Source of the DNA: an uncultured Kiritimatiellota bacterium
GTDB taxonomy: Bacteria > Verrucomicrobiota > Kiritimatiellia > RFP12 > UBA1067
DNA length: 43,491 nt
Assembly (NCBI GenBank): GCA_934654805.1
Contig: CAKUGW010000011.1
Coordinates: 1 to 43,491 of the forward strand
Direction of reading: 5' to 3'
Shown piece after piece: positions 7,553 through 15,569 of this stretch (positions within the stretch are counted from its first letter, which is position 1; every line of letters starts with the position of its first letter). The translations under genes and the position numbers were made by a program. The notes below the pieces were generated by a model. That model had not been told where the DNA came from. It made no database searches and saw only the letters and a program-made list of their open reading frames with translations.

Positions 7553-9288
7553 ACAAGTCCGAAAAAATCATCTGTCTGCTGCTGGGCGCGGTGCTCGCCT
7601 GGTACATCTACAGCGAAACGGGAAAGGCCAAGGACCGCGCGAAGCTCGCGGCCGAACAGGCGGCGGCGGTCGCCGGGCAGGCGTCCGCGACGAACGCGGC
7701 CGCGTCGGCGGCAGCCGCTGTCGCGTCACCGGCCGCGCCGGTGCGTGACGCGGCCGTCGCGCCGCAGGAGGCGCCGAAGCCGGCGCTTCCGTCTGTGCCC
7801 GAAAAGCTCGTGACGCTGGAGAATGACGACGTGAAGCTGGAGCTGTCGACCTGGGGCGCGGTCGTCAAGAAGGTCACGCTGAAGAAGTACGCGAAGGACT
7901 GCGGGGAGATCTCCGAGACGAACCCGGCGGTCGCGTTCGACTTCGCGGACTCGCCGCTGGGCGCGGGGACAGGCCCCGCCGAGGCGTTCGAGGTGAAGCG
8001 CGCCGACGGCGTTTCGGCGGTCTTCGCGACGGCGACGAAGACGCGCACGGTCACGCTGGGCGCCGACTACCGCATCGTCTTCGACGACGTCGGCTTTTCG
8101 GGCGCGATTTCGCTTGGCGCGATGCGGATGGGCGACTCGAAGAACGACCTCCTGTCCGTCGATTCCTGGGCGCTCGACGCCGGGAAGGGCAAGCCGGGCG
8201 TCATTCATCACGGGGACGACGACTCGCCGCTCAAGGCCTATCTCGTCGGCGGCCTCGCGGGCGGGTGCAGCGGCTCGAAGAGCGCGGCGGGCATGCCGGA
8301 GAGGGCGGACGTCGCCTATCCGGGCGCGCAGACGTGGGTCGCGGTCAAGAACCGCTTCTTCGTGACGGCGCTCTGCTCCTCGACGGCGGCGAACGCGGGC
8401 TTCGACGTGACGGTGACGCGCGACCTCCAGTCGGCGAACTACCGTCCCGAGTCGGTTGCCGCGCGCGTGCGGCTGACGGGCGAGGGCGCGCGGCAGATGA
8501 CGTTCTTCGTCGGGCCGAAGAGGCAGGCGCTCCTCTGGGACCTCGGCATGCGGGACGTGATGGAGTTCGGCATGTGGCGGTGGATCTGCTATCCGCTCGT
8601 GTGGGTGCTGAACCTCTTCGACTCGTGGATCCCGAACTACGGCGTCGCGATCATCCTGCTGACGATTCTCGTGCGCATCCTCTTCTGGCCGCTCACGCAC
8701 AAGTCGACCGTCGGCATGAAGAAGATGCAGGAGCTCCAGCCGCGGATGAAGGAGATCCAGAAGAGGTTCAAGGACAATCCGCAGCGGCTGCAGCAGGAGA
8801 CGTGGGCCCTCTACCGCGAGGCGAAGGTGAACCCGATGAGCTCGTGCCTGCCGATGCTGATCCAGATCCCGGTGTTCATCGCGCTGTTCAACGTGCTGCG
8901 CTCCGCCGTCGAGCTGCGCTACGCGCCGTTCCTCTGGATCGCCGACCTCTCCGAGCCGGAAGGGCTGTTCGCGGCGTACCTGCCGTTCGGCGGCCTCAAC
9001 GTCCTGCCGATCCTGATGGCGCTGACGACGGGCCTCCAGAGCGCGTTCACGCCGTCGGCGGGTGACAAGAGCCAGCAGCGGATGATGATGGTCTTCATGC
9101 CGGTCATGATGCTCGTCATGTTCTACTCGTTCCCGTCCGCCCTCTCGCTCTACTGGTTCCTCTCGAACCTCTTCTCGATCGGGCAGATGTGGCTCATCCG
9201 CCGCCAGACGGCGAAGCGGACGGACGTGCTGGTGCCGGAGGTCATCGACCCGCCGCAGCCGACGCGACAGATGCGCCGCCACGGGTGA
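7549..9288 (+). CDS. yidC: membrane protein insertase YidC
   Basis: 579 residues, the long Gram-negative form. It has an N-terminal membrane span (ICLLLGAVLAWYIY, residues 6-20), an Ala-rich linker and a large periplasmic beta-sandwich from about residue 80 (LVTLENDDVKLELSTWGAVV). The C-terminal insertase core starts near residue 340: LVWVLNLFDSWIPNYGVAII, the TM2 Arg in LTILVRILFWPLTH, the cytoplasmic coiled-coil hairpin KMQELQPRMKEIQKRF, and PMLIQIPVFIALFNVLRS. A GTGP insertion in the periplasmic domain comes from a GGGGACAGGCCCC box (about 7965-7982). ATGA overlap with yidD; the stop overlaps the GTG of nth. Confidence 0.97.
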   Translation: MNKSEKIICLLLGAVLAWYIYSETGKAKDRAKLAAEQAAAVAGQASATNAAASAAAAVASPAAPVRDAAVAPQEAPKPALPSVPEKLVTLENDDVKLELSTWGAVVKKVTLKKYAKDCGEISETNPAVAFDFADSPLGAGTGPAEAFEVKRADGVSAVFATATKTRTVTLGADYRIVFDDVGFSGAISLGAMRMGDSKNDLLSVDSWALDAGKGKPGVIHHGDDDSPLKAYLVGGLAGGCSGSKSAAGMPERADVAYPGAQTWVAVKNRFFVTALCSSTAANAGFDVTVTRDLQSANYRPESVAARVRLTGEGARQMTFFVGPKRQALLWDLGMRDVMEFGMWRWICYPLVWVLNLFDSWIPNYGVAIILLTILVRILFWPLTHKSTVGMKKMQELQPRMKEIQKRFKDNPQRLQQETWALYREAKVNPMSSCLPMLIQIPVFIALFNVLRSAVELRYAPFLWIADLSEPEGLFAAYLPFGGLNVLPILMALTTGLQSAFTPSAGDKSQQRMMMVFMPVMMLVMFYSFPSALSLYWFLSNLFSIGQMWLIRRQTAKRTDVLVPEVIDPPQPTRQMRRHG

Positions 9289-10049
9289 GCAGGGCGCGGG
9301 TCGTGAAGGCAAGGTCTGGCGAGGCTTCGGGCCGACGGCGGCTCCTGCGGAAGGTCGCGGCGATCGACGCGGCGCTGAAGGCCGAGTTCAAGTCGCACGC
9401 CGCGCCGGTCATCGAGCTTGTCGAGGCGCAGACGCACGACCCGTTCTGCGTGCTCGTCGGGACGATCCTGAGCGCGCGCACGAAAGACGCTTGCACGGCC
9501 GGGGCCGTGAAGCGGCTCTTCGCCGCCGGCCTCGCCCGCCGCGCCGTGGGGACAGGCCCCGGCACGGACGTGAGGACAGGCCCTGGCGTCCCGTTCGACG
9601 CCGACGATCTGGAGCGCCTGAGCGTGGCGGAGATCGAGAGGCTCATCTACCCCGTCGGGTTCTACCGCGACAAGGCGCGGCACCTGAAGGCGTTGCCGCG
9701 CGTCCTGAAGGAGAGGTTCGGCGGCGTCCTGCCGCATACGGTCGAGGAGCTGTGCGAACTGCCCGGCGTCGGACGCAAGACCGCGAACCTGACCGTCGCC
9801 GTCGGCTTCAGCCTGCCCGCGATCTGCGTGGACGTGCACGTGCACCGCATCTCGAACCGCCTGCGGCTCGTGCAGACGAAGACGCCGCTGGAGACGGAGA
9901 GGACGTTGCGCCAGCTTCTGCCCGTCAAGTACTGGAAGACGTGGAACTCGCATCTCGTCTCGTTCGGGCAGACCCGCTGCGGGCCGGTGCGCCCGAAGTG
10001 CGCGGGGTGCCCGATTCGGAATTACTGTCACGAGGAGAAGAAGGAATGA
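9285..10049 (+). CDS. nth: endonuclease III (DNA glycosylase/AP lyase)
   Basis: About 254 residues; removes oxidised pyrimidines from DNA. It has the helix-hairpin-helix LPGVGRKTANLTVAVG with the catalytic Lys, then the catalytic Asp in CVDVHVHRISNR, and a C-X6-C-X2-C-X5-C [4Fe-4S] cluster at the C-terminus (CGPVRPKCAGCPIRNYC). The GTG at 9285 overlaps the yidC stop; GTG 9303 is an alternative. Between helices an insertion with two TGPG units is encoded by two GGACAGGCCC boxes at about 9547-9585. That segment has no counterpart in the usual family. Confidence 0.94.
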   Translation: MSRARVVKARSGEASGRRRLLRKVAAIDAALKAEFKSHAAPVIELVEAQTHDPFCVLVGTILSARTKDACTAGAVKRLFAAGLARRAVGTGPGTDVRTGPGVPFDADDLERLSVAEIERLIYPVGFYRDKARHLKALPRVLKERFGGVLPHTVEELCELPGVGRKTANLTVAVGFSLPAICVDVHVHRISNRLRLVQTKTPLETERTLRQLLPVKYWKTWNSHLVSFGQTRCGPVRPKCAGCPIRNYCHEEKKE

Positions 10050-10828
10050 ACTGCAAGGTCATGGGAATCGTCAACGTCACGCCCGATTCGTTTTCGGACG
10101 GCGGCAAGTTCTTCAGTCCCGAAGAGGCGGTGCGCCGCGCGGCGAACCACATCGACGAGGGTGCGGACATCCTCGACTTCGGCGGCGAGTCGACGCGTCC
10201 CGGCGCGACGCCGCTCGCGTGGGACGAGGAGTGGGCGCGGCTGGAGCCCGTGCTGGGCGAGGTCAGGGGGCTGAAGGGGAAGGGAAGAAGGAAGAGGGGA
10301 GAAGGAAAAAGGGAGAAGGAAGAGGGAAGAAGTGCGGAAATCCAGATTTCCGTCGACACCTACCATCCCGAAACGGCGGCGCGGGCGATCGAGGCGGGCG
10401 CGACGATCGTCAACTGCGTCTACGCGCAGCCGATTCCCGACATGATCAAGCTGCTGGACGTCTATCCCGACGTCGAGCTCGTCCTGCCCGTGCGCGGCGA
10501 AGCGGATCTCGCGCCGTACCGGGCGTATCTGCCGCGCCTCTATCTCGATCCGATGATTGGCTTCGACACGACGCGCGAGGAGGATCTGCGGCTCCTGCAG
10601 GCCACGTCCGAACTCGCGAAGCTGGGGCGCGTGCTCGTGGGCGCGAGCCGCAAGCGCATCGTGAAGAAGCTGACGGGCACGAAAGTCCCGGGCAAGGATC
10701 TCGCGGGCAACCTGGCGATTGCGCTGTGGGCGGCGCAGGGCGGCGCGTCCGTCGTGCGCGTCCATGACGTGCGCGAGACGGTGCAGGCGCTGAAGGTGTG
10801 GGGCGCGCTGTCGGAGGCGGTCGCATGA
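10046..10828 (+). CDS. folP: dihydropteroate synthase
   Basis: 260 residues; joins p-aminobenzoate to the pterin in folate synthesis. Signatures: MGIVNVTPDSFSDGG at the N-terminus, DFGGESTRPGA (pterin/phosphate loop), ISVDTY, ATIVNCV and the C-terminal GASRKR. The segment between LGEVRGLKG and SAEIQISVD is a Lys/Arg/Glu/Gly insertion of about 18 residues from a purine tract. ATGA overlap with nth at 10046 and with tatD at the other end. Confidence 0.95.
   Translation: MNCKVMGIVNVTPDSFSDGGKFFSPEEAVRRAANHIDEGADILDFGGESTRPGATPLAWDEEWARLEPVLGEVRGLKGKGRRKRGEGKREKEEGRSAEIQISVDTYHPETAARAIEAGATIVNCVYAQPIPDMIKLLDVYPDVELVLPVRGEADLAPYRAYLPRLYLDPMIGFDTTREEDLRLLQATSELAKLGRVLVGASRKRIVKKLTGTKVPGKDLAGNLAIALWAAQGGASVVRVHDVRETVQALKVWGALSEAVA
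10266..10335 (+). repeat. in-frame purine tract inside folP with a hairpin edge
   Basis: Purine-only run with GGAAGA and GGGAGAAGG units, ending in GGAAGAAGTG. It is followed at 10337-10352 by GGAAATCCAGATTTCC, a 7-bp inverted repeat with a 2-nt loop. The insertion lies before the conserved ISVDTY strand and keeps the reading frame. Confidence 0.8.
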
Positions 10829-11643
10829 GGCTCTTCGACACGCATTGCCATTTCGACGCGCAGGACCCGGCGGCGATTGCCGCGATCCTCGCGCGCGCCA
10901 AGGCGGCGGGCGTCGAGAAGCTGATGGCCGTCGGCGGCAGCCGCGAGATGAACGAGGCGGCTAGGCTTGCACAGGGAGAGGTAAAAAGGAAGAAGGAAGA
11001 GGGAGAAGGTGAGGATGCGCAGTTTCCCGCTGTCGTGACGGCGTTCGGCTATGACATGGACGGCGTCGATTTGAGCCAGAGTCAAGATGGCGAAATCGAC
11101 ACTTCTTCCTTCATCCCTCTTCCTTCTGCCTTCGCCCCGGTCGCCATCGGCGAGATCGGCCTTGACTACCACTACTACGGCCCCGAGACGCGCGCGGCGC
11201 AGATGAAGCTCTTCGCCGCGCAGCTGGACGAGGCGCGGCGGCGCGACCTGCCGGTCGTCGTCCACACGCGCGAGGCGGCGGCGGACACGCTCGCGCTGCT
11301 GAAGGAAATCCCGTCGCGCGGCGTCATCCACTGCTTCACGGGCACGCCGGACGAGGCGCGGGCGTATCTCGACCTCGGCTTCTACGTCTCGTTCTCGGGC
11401 ATTGTCACCTTCAAGGCGGCGGACAACGTGCGGCAGTCGGCGCTCTACGTGCCGGACGACCGGATCCTCATCGAGACGGACGCGCCGTTTCTTGCGCCCG
11501 TGCCGATGCGCGGCCGCCCGAACGAGCCGGCGTTCATCCGCCACACGTGCGAATTCCTCGCGAACCTGCGCGGCGTGCCGGCGGAGGGCTTCGCCGACCT
11601 GACCTTCGCCAACGCGGAAAGCGTGTTGAGAGCGAACGGCTGA
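10825..11643 (+). CDS. TatD-family metal-dependent hydrolase/DNase
   Basis: 272 residues with the TatD metal-site series: FDTHCHFD (N-terminus), AIGEIGLDY, VVVHTREA, GVIHCFTGT and LIETDAPFL. TatD proteins are exonuclease-like phosphoesterases in DNA or peptide/tRNA quality control. Two foreign segments interrupt the fold: a Lys/Glu run at about residues 52-62 (purine tract) and a Ser/Pro-rich stretch before the AIGEIG motif (pyrimidine tract). ATGA overlap with folP. Confidence 0.93.
   Translation: MRLFDTHCHFDAQDPAAIAAILARAKAAGVEKLMAVGGSREMNEAARLAQGEVKRKKEEGEGEDAQFPAVVTAFGYDMDGVDLSQSQDGEIDTSSFIPLPSAFAPVAIGEIGLDYHYYGPETRAAQMKLFAAQLDEARRRDLPVVVHTREAAADTLALLKEIPSRGVIHCFTGTPDEARAYLDLGFYVSFSGIVTFKAADNVRQSALYVPDDRILIETDAPFLAPVPMRGRPNEPAFIRHTCEFLANLRGVPAEGFADLTFANAESVLRANG
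10976..11010 (+). repeat. purine tract in tatD (first insertion)
   Basis: AAAAGGAAGAAGGAAGAGGG-type purine run, in frame. It faces a pyrimidine tract of the complementary type at 11097-11136 in the same gene. Confidence 0.75.
11067..11136 (+). repeat. pyrimidine tract with hairpin edge in tatD (second insertion)
   Basis: Perfect 8-bp inverted repeat GTCGATTT...AAATCGAC (about 11067-11101, 20-nt loop). CTTCTTCCTTC-type pyrimidines follow to 11136. Read on the - strand this is the same layout as the folP insertion: purine tract, GGAAGAAGTG, then a GAAATC-containing hairpin. It is in frame and replaces the usual short loop before AIGEIGLDY. Confidence 0.7.
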
Positions 11644-11650
11644 ACCACGA

Positions 11651-11788
11651 ATGCGGAATGCGGCGTGGCTGCACGTGCGGCACGGGCTGACGCTCGCGGC
11701 GGGTGCGCATGTGAGCAGGCCCGGCCTGACGCCGGAGAAGCGCAAGGTCGCCTGCGGCCTCTATCTTGGCAAGGCCGCGGCGCAGTGA
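11651..11788 (+). CDS. possible 45-residue ORF, unrecognised
   Basis: An ATG 8 nt after the tatD stop opens a 45-codon frame ending at TGA 11786-11788. The second half (RPGLTPEKRKVACGLYLGKA) has ordinary protein composition, and the whole gap between tatD and the next promoter is open. There is no clear ribosome site. It could be a real small gene or the 3' remnant of a larger one. Confidence 0.3.
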   Translation: MRNAAWLHVRHGLTLAAGAHVSRPGLTPEKRKVACGLYLGKAAAQ

Positions 11789-11808
11789 ACGTGCGGCGGC
11801 GGATATGA

Positions 11809-11814
11809 TATAAT
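11809..11814 (+). promoter_or_regulatory. -10 box (TATAAT) of the pyridoxamine kinase gene, near-leaderless
   Basis: Perfect TATAAT followed by ACGC, as at htpG. The ATG is 9 nt after the hexamer, so the predicted leader is about 3 nt, and no Shine-Dalgarno is present. The weak -35 GTGAAC is at 11785-11790 (18-nt spacer). Confidence 0.55.
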
Positions 11815-11823
11815 ACGCCCACA

Positions 11824-12642
11824 ATGAAACGACTTCTGACGATTCAGGACATCTCGTGCGTCGGCCAGTGCTCGACGACGGTCGCGCTGCCGCTCGTGAG
11901 CGCGTGCGGCGTCGAGTGCGCCGTCCTGCCGCCGGCGATCCTCTCGAACCACACGGCGGCCGGCTTCAAGGGCTGGAGCTTCTGCGACCTCACGGCCGAG
12001 CTGCCGAAGGTCGAGGCGAAGTGGGTCGAGCAGGGCATCGCGTTCGACGCGTTCTACACGGGCTACGTCTGCGAGAGCCACATCGACCCGATCCTCTCCA
12101 TCATGAAGACGTGCGCGCGGCCCGGCGCCGTGCGCATCGTCGATCCGGCGATGGCCGACAACGGTGCGCTCTATCCGGGCTTCGCGGCGGACTTCCCGAA
12201 GAAGATGGCGCGCCTCGTCGCGGGCGCCGACTACATCCTGCCGAACCTGACCGAGGCCGCGCTCCTCGCGGGGCGCGCGCCGAAGCTCGAGGGCTACACG
12301 AAGGCCGAGCTGGAGGGGCTGATCGCCGAGCTGCACGCGCTCGGCGCGAAGACCGTCGTCCTGACGGGCGTCAGCTTCGAGCCGGGGCTCCTCGGCTCCG
12401 CCGTGTCGGACGGCGCGCACGTCGCGTACGACTTCAACCCGCGCCTGCCCTGCGCGTTCCACGGCACGGGCGACGTGTTCGCGTCCGTCTTCGCCGGCGC
12501 CGTCCTGCGCGGCAAGACCGCCGCCGAGGCGGCCGCGCTCGCGGCGGACGTCGTCTGCCGCGCCATCGAGGCGACGGCGCCCGACCACTGGTACGGCGTC
12601 AGCTTCGAGAAGGTCATCCCCTGGCTGTCGTCTCGCTTTTAA
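11824..12642 (+). CDS. pyridoxamine/pyridoxal kinase (PfkB-like, PdxY type)
   Basis: 272 residues; phosphorylates B6 vitamers for PLP salvage. The ribokinase-like fold shows QDISCVGQCS at the substrate site, ILSNHTA, VIVDPAM-like IVDPAMADNG, LPNLTEAALL, VVLTGVS, and the anion-hole/catalytic GTGD motif (HGTGDVFASV). The length and motif set match the PdxY-like kinases of gut anaerobes. It has its own promoter and does not overlap its neighbours. Confidence 0.9.
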   Translation: MKRLLTIQDISCVGQCSTTVALPLVSACGVECAVLPPAILSNHTAAGFKGWSFCDLTAELPKVEAKWVEQGIAFDAFYTGYVCESHIDPILSIMKTCARPGAVRIVDPAMADNGALYPGFAADFPKKMARLVAGADYILPNLTEAALLAGRAPKLEGYTKAELEGLIAELHALGAKTVVLTGVSFEPGLLGSAVSDGAHVAYDFNPRLPCAFHGTGDVFASVFAGAVLRGKTAAEAAALAADVVCRAIEATAPDHWYGVSFEKVIPWLSSRF

Positions 12643-12666
12643 ATCGAATGAGGCGTTGGTTTCTTT

Positions 12667-12702
12667 GTCCTGTCCGTCCTGTCTGTCTTATTCGTCCTGT
12701 CA
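12667..12702. repeat. four 9-nt units (GTCCTGTCC type) between genes
   Basis: GTCCTGTCC, GTCCTGTCT, GTCTTATTC and GTCCTGTCA in a row, in the 76-nt gap between the kinase and the thioredoxin gene. It is the first of several 9-nt-period tracts in this window. Confidence 0.8.
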
Positions 12703-12718
12703 ACCACCATCTCCCTGA

Positions 12719-13576
12719 ATGATGAAAACCCGTTATCTGCCCATTTCCCTGTTCGCCGCCCTCGCCGCGGCGACGGCGCTGGCCATCGACTGGCGCAACC
12801 TTGACGAGGAACACCACCTCGGCGGACGCAAGACGAGCCAGGGCTACCTGCGCGGCAAGGTCGTGCTGGTCGACCGCTGGGGCGTGAACTGTCCGCCCTG
12901 CCGCCAGATGCTGCCGCGCATGGAGGAGATCTGGCAGAGCTTCAAGACGAAGCCGTTCGTCGCGCTCGGCGGGCACTGCCCGGGCTGGGGCGACGCGGCG
13001 GGCGTGAAGGCCCTCGTCAGGGAACACGGGCTCACGTATCCGATTTACGAGGACGCGGGGCTTGCCGCGCAGGAGCCGCGCTTCAACGCGATTCCGTTCC
13101 TCTACGTCGTCGACGAGACGGGCAAGGTCGTCTACAAGGGCCATGACGAGCGCGCGGCGACGCAGGCGATCGTGACGGCCCTGACGGACATGGAGGCCCC
13201 GCGCAACGTGGCCGAGTGGAAGCGGTTCCTCGACTTCGAGCTCGAATGCCTGCCGGGCAAGGCGTACCTGCGCCTCGCGGAATTCAAGAAAAAGTTCCCG
13301 GACGAGGCGAAGGCGTATGCCGAGAAGGAGCGCGAGCTGCACGCGATCCCGGACGTGAAGAAGCTCGCCGAGCTCGTCGATTTCGCGCGCAAGGCGAAGG
13401 ACATGCGGAAGTTCGGCGAGAAGCAGCAGATGAAGCAGAAGCGCTACGAGAAGCTGGTGAAGGACGCGCTCGCGAGCGCGAAGTACAGGCCGCTCCTGGA
13501 GTCGGCGAACCCGTTTGTCGTGCAGGAGGCGAAGAACGCGCTGGCGGACCTCAAGTGGACGGCGGCGGGATTCTGA
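12719..13576 (+). CDS. secreted thioredoxin-fold protein with CPPC motif
   Basis: 285 residues. Signal peptide in the first 22 (LFAALAAATALA). A TlpA/AhpC-like thioredoxin domain runs to about residue 155, with VLVDRWGVNCPPCRQMLP (Cys58 and Cys61) and the cis-Pro region NAIPFLYVVDETG. The C-terminal 130 residues are Lys/Glu-rich helices (FARKAKDMRKFGEKQQMKQK) without a recognised domain. It probably handles disulfides or redox in the periplasm. It starts ATGATG; either Met is possible. Confidence 0.8.
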   Translation: MMKTRYLPISLFAALAAATALAIDWRNLDEEHHLGGRKTSQGYLRGKVVLVDRWGVNCPPCRQMLPRMEEIWQSFKTKPFVALGGHCPGWGDAAGVKALVREHGLTYPIYEDAGLAAQEPRFNAIPFLYVVDETGKVVYKGHDERAATQAIVTALTDMEAPRNVAEWKRFLDFELECLPGKAYLRLAEFKKKFPDEAKAYAEKERELHAIPDVKKLAELVDFARKAKDMRKFGEKQQMKQKRYEKLVKDALASAKYRPLLESANPFVVQEAKNALADLKWTAAGF

Positions 13577-13582
13577 AGGGAT

Positions 13583-13610
13583 GTGAGACGTGAGAAGTGA
13601 GGTGCGAGAC
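13583..13610. repeat. four 7-nt units (GTGAGAC type) upstream of the acyl-CoA synthetase
   Basis: GTGAGAC, GTGAGAA, GTGAGGT and GCGAGAC fill the gap between two genes. The GAGG in the third unit (13599-13602) lies 8 nt before the ATG at 13611, so the repeat also supplies the ribosome site. Confidence 0.8.
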
Positions 13611-15269
13611 ATGGAAGGGACGTTCGGCAACATTACGGAGATTCTCGCGCGCAACGCCCGCGAATGGCCGGACGACGTCGCGCTCGTCGAGATCAACCCG
13701 CAGGAGCTGGAGAACCACCACACGACGTGGCGCGAGTACTCGCTGATCGAGTCCTCGCCGATCGCGGCGTTCCGCAGCGAGATCACGTGGCAGGAGTTCG
13801 ACGAGCAGGCGAACCGCTTTGCGAACTTCCTCCTCTCGCGCGGCTTCAAGAAGGGCGAGAAGGTCGCGATCCTCCTCATGAACTGCCTCGACTGGCTGCC
13901 GATCTACTTCGGCGTCCTCCGCGCGGGGTGCATGGCCGTGCCGCTCAACTTCCGCTACACGGCGGAGGAGATCCGGTATTGCCTCGAGCTGTCCGACGCG
14001 GACGCGCTCGTGTTCGGGCCGGCGTTCACGGGGCGCGTCGAGGAGATCGTCGACCGCGTGCCGCGCCTCAAGGCGCGCCTCTACGTCGGCGACGACTGCC
14101 CGAGCTTCGCCGAGCCGTACCGCGGGCTCGTCGGCTACTGCAGCGCGCGCTGCCCCGACATCCCGCTGACGCCCGAAGACGAGGCGGCGATCTACTTCTC
14201 GAGCGGCACGACAGGCTTCCCGAAGGCCATCGTCCTCCAGCACAGGTGCCTGCTCCATTCCTGCAAGGTCGAGCAGGCGCACCACGGGCAGACGCGCGAC
14301 GACTGCTTCCTCTGCATCCCGCCGCTCTACCACACGGGCGCGAAGATGCACTGGTTCGGGTCGCTCCTGGCGGGCTGCCGGTCGGTGCTGCTGATGGGCG
14401 TCAAGCCCGAATGGATCATCCGCGCCGTGAGCGAGGAGCGGTGCACGATCGTCTGGCTGCTCGTGCCGTGGGCGCAGGACATACTCGACGCGATCGACCG
14501 GGGCGAGGTGAAGCTCTCGGACTACCGGCTTGGCCAGTGGCGGCTCATGCACATCGGCGCGCAGCCCGTGCCGCCGTCGCTCATCAAACGGTGGAAGAAG
14601 GCCTTTCCGCATCACGCCTACGACACGAACTACGGGCTTTCGGAATCAACGGGGCCGGGCGCCGTGCACCTTGGCGTGGAGAACATCGACCACGTGGGCG
14701 CGATCGGCGTCGCCGGCTACGGCTGGGAGACGAAGATCGTCGGGACGGACGGCGTGACGCCCGTGAAGCCGGGGGCGGTCGGCGAGCTCGCCCTCAAGGG
14801 GCCGGGCCTCATGAAGGAATACTACAAGAACCCCCAGGCGACGGCCGAGATCATGAAGGAGCCGGGCTGGCTCCTGACGGGCGACATGGCCGAGGAGCGG
14901 GACGGGTTCATCTACCTCGTCGATCGCGCGAAGGACGTCATCATCACGGGCGGCGAGAACCTCTATCCCGTGCAGATCGAGGACTTCATCCGCGCGAACC
15001 CGAAGGTGAAGGACGTCGCCGTGATCGGGCTTCCCGACGCGCGGCTCGGCGAGATCGCGGCGGCCATCGTGTCCGTCAAGGACGGCATGGCGCTTGACGA
15101 GAGGGAGCTCAACGACTTCTGCCTCGGACTGCCGCGCTACAAGCGTCCGCGCAAGGTGATCTTCGCGGACGTGCCGCGCAACCCGACGGGCAAGATCGAG
15201 AAGCCCCGGCTCCGCCAGATGTATGGCGGCGCCGGCCTCGTCGCGCAGCAGAACGGCATCCGCGAATAG
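13611..15269 (+). CDS. AMP-forming acyl-CoA synthetase
   Basis: 552 residues from the ATG at 13611, chosen because of its Shine-Dalgarno and because the upstream codons are repeat sequence. ANL-superfamily motifs are complete: the phosphate loop YFSSGTTGFPKA, YGLSESTG, LLTGDMAEE, the hinge region VDRAKDVIITGGENLYP, and the catalytic Lys in NPTGKIEK. It activates a carboxylic acid to acyl-AMP and then the CoA thioester. The substrate (fatty, aromatic or carnitine-like acid) cannot be read from context. A 20-residue insertion follows the first conserved strand (ENHHTTWREYSLIE). Confidence 0.9.
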   Translation: MEGTFGNITEILARNAREWPDDVALVEINPQELENHHTTWREYSLIESSPIAAFRSEITWQEFDEQANRFANFLLSRGFKKGEKVAILLMNCLDWLPIYFGVLRAGCMAVPLNFRYTAEEIRYCLELSDADALVFGPAFTGRVEEIVDRVPRLKARLYVGDDCPSFAEPYRGLVGYCSARCPDIPLTPEDEAAIYFSSGTTGFPKAIVLQHRCLLHSCKVEQAHHGQTRDDCFLCIPPLYHTGAKMHWFGSLLAGCRSVLLMGVKPEWIIRAVSEERCTIVWLLVPWAQDILDAIDRGEVKLSDYRLGQWRLMHIGAQPVPPSLIKRWKKAFPHHAYDTNYGLSESTGPGAVHLGVENIDHVGAIGVAGYGWETKIVGTDGVTPVKPGAVGELALKGPGLMKEYYKNPQATAEIMKEPGWLLTGDMAEERDGFIYLVDRAKDVIITGGENLYPVQIEDFIRANPKVKDVAVIGLPDARLGEIAAAIVSVKDGMALDERELNDFCLGLPRYKRPRKVIFADVPRNPTGKIEKPRLRQMYGGAGLVAQQNGIRE

Positions 15270-15405
15270 TTGTCCGAACAGGGGCCCCGTCTGCCGCAAG
15301 GACCGCCAGGCGTCTGCCCTCGGCCCTGCTGGACGGCGGCTGAAGCAGCCGGGAGACCTGAAATGACGATTCTTCTCTTGCACCACCACGACGCGTCCAT
15401 CTGGC
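15270..15405. other. gap after the acyl-CoA synthetase, no gene seen
   Basis: GC-rich sequence with no open frame of protein-like composition. It leads into the AraC-type fragment and may be further decayed parts of it. Confidence 0.5.
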
Positions 15406-15498
15406 GGCGGCTACGTAAGCCTGCCCTCGTTCTCCCGCATGTTCAAGGCGGCGCACGGCATGAGCTTCCGCGCGTGGGTGAAGAAGGAAAACCTGTAG
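15406..15498 (+). pseudogene. C-terminal fragment of an AraC-family regulator
   Basis: The frame from 15406 reads GGYVSLPSFSRMFKAAHGMS then FRAWVKKENL and a TAG at 15496-15498. This matches the end of the second helix-turn-helix of AraC/XylS regulators (G-Y-x-S-x-x-x-F-x-R-x-F-K-x-x-x-G). Nothing upstream encodes the rest of the DNA-binding domain, so the gene is reduced to about 30 codons. It lies beside the GH2 gene, which an AraC regulator could once have controlled. Confidence 0.65.
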
Positions 15499-15541
15499 AA
15501 GCCGTCCGGAAGAAGCTCCGCCTCGCCTGCCGGACGACTGA

Positions 15542-15569
15542 ACGCGGGTGCGCGAGCTTGCGCCCGCGT
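15542..15569. terminator. GC-rich hairpin between converging genes
   Basis: ACGCGGG (15542-15548) pairs with CCCGCGT (15563-15569), with further CGC/GCG pairing inside. No T-run follows on either strand, so intrinsic termination would be weak. It overlaps the stop of the GH2 gene. Confidence 0.35.
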
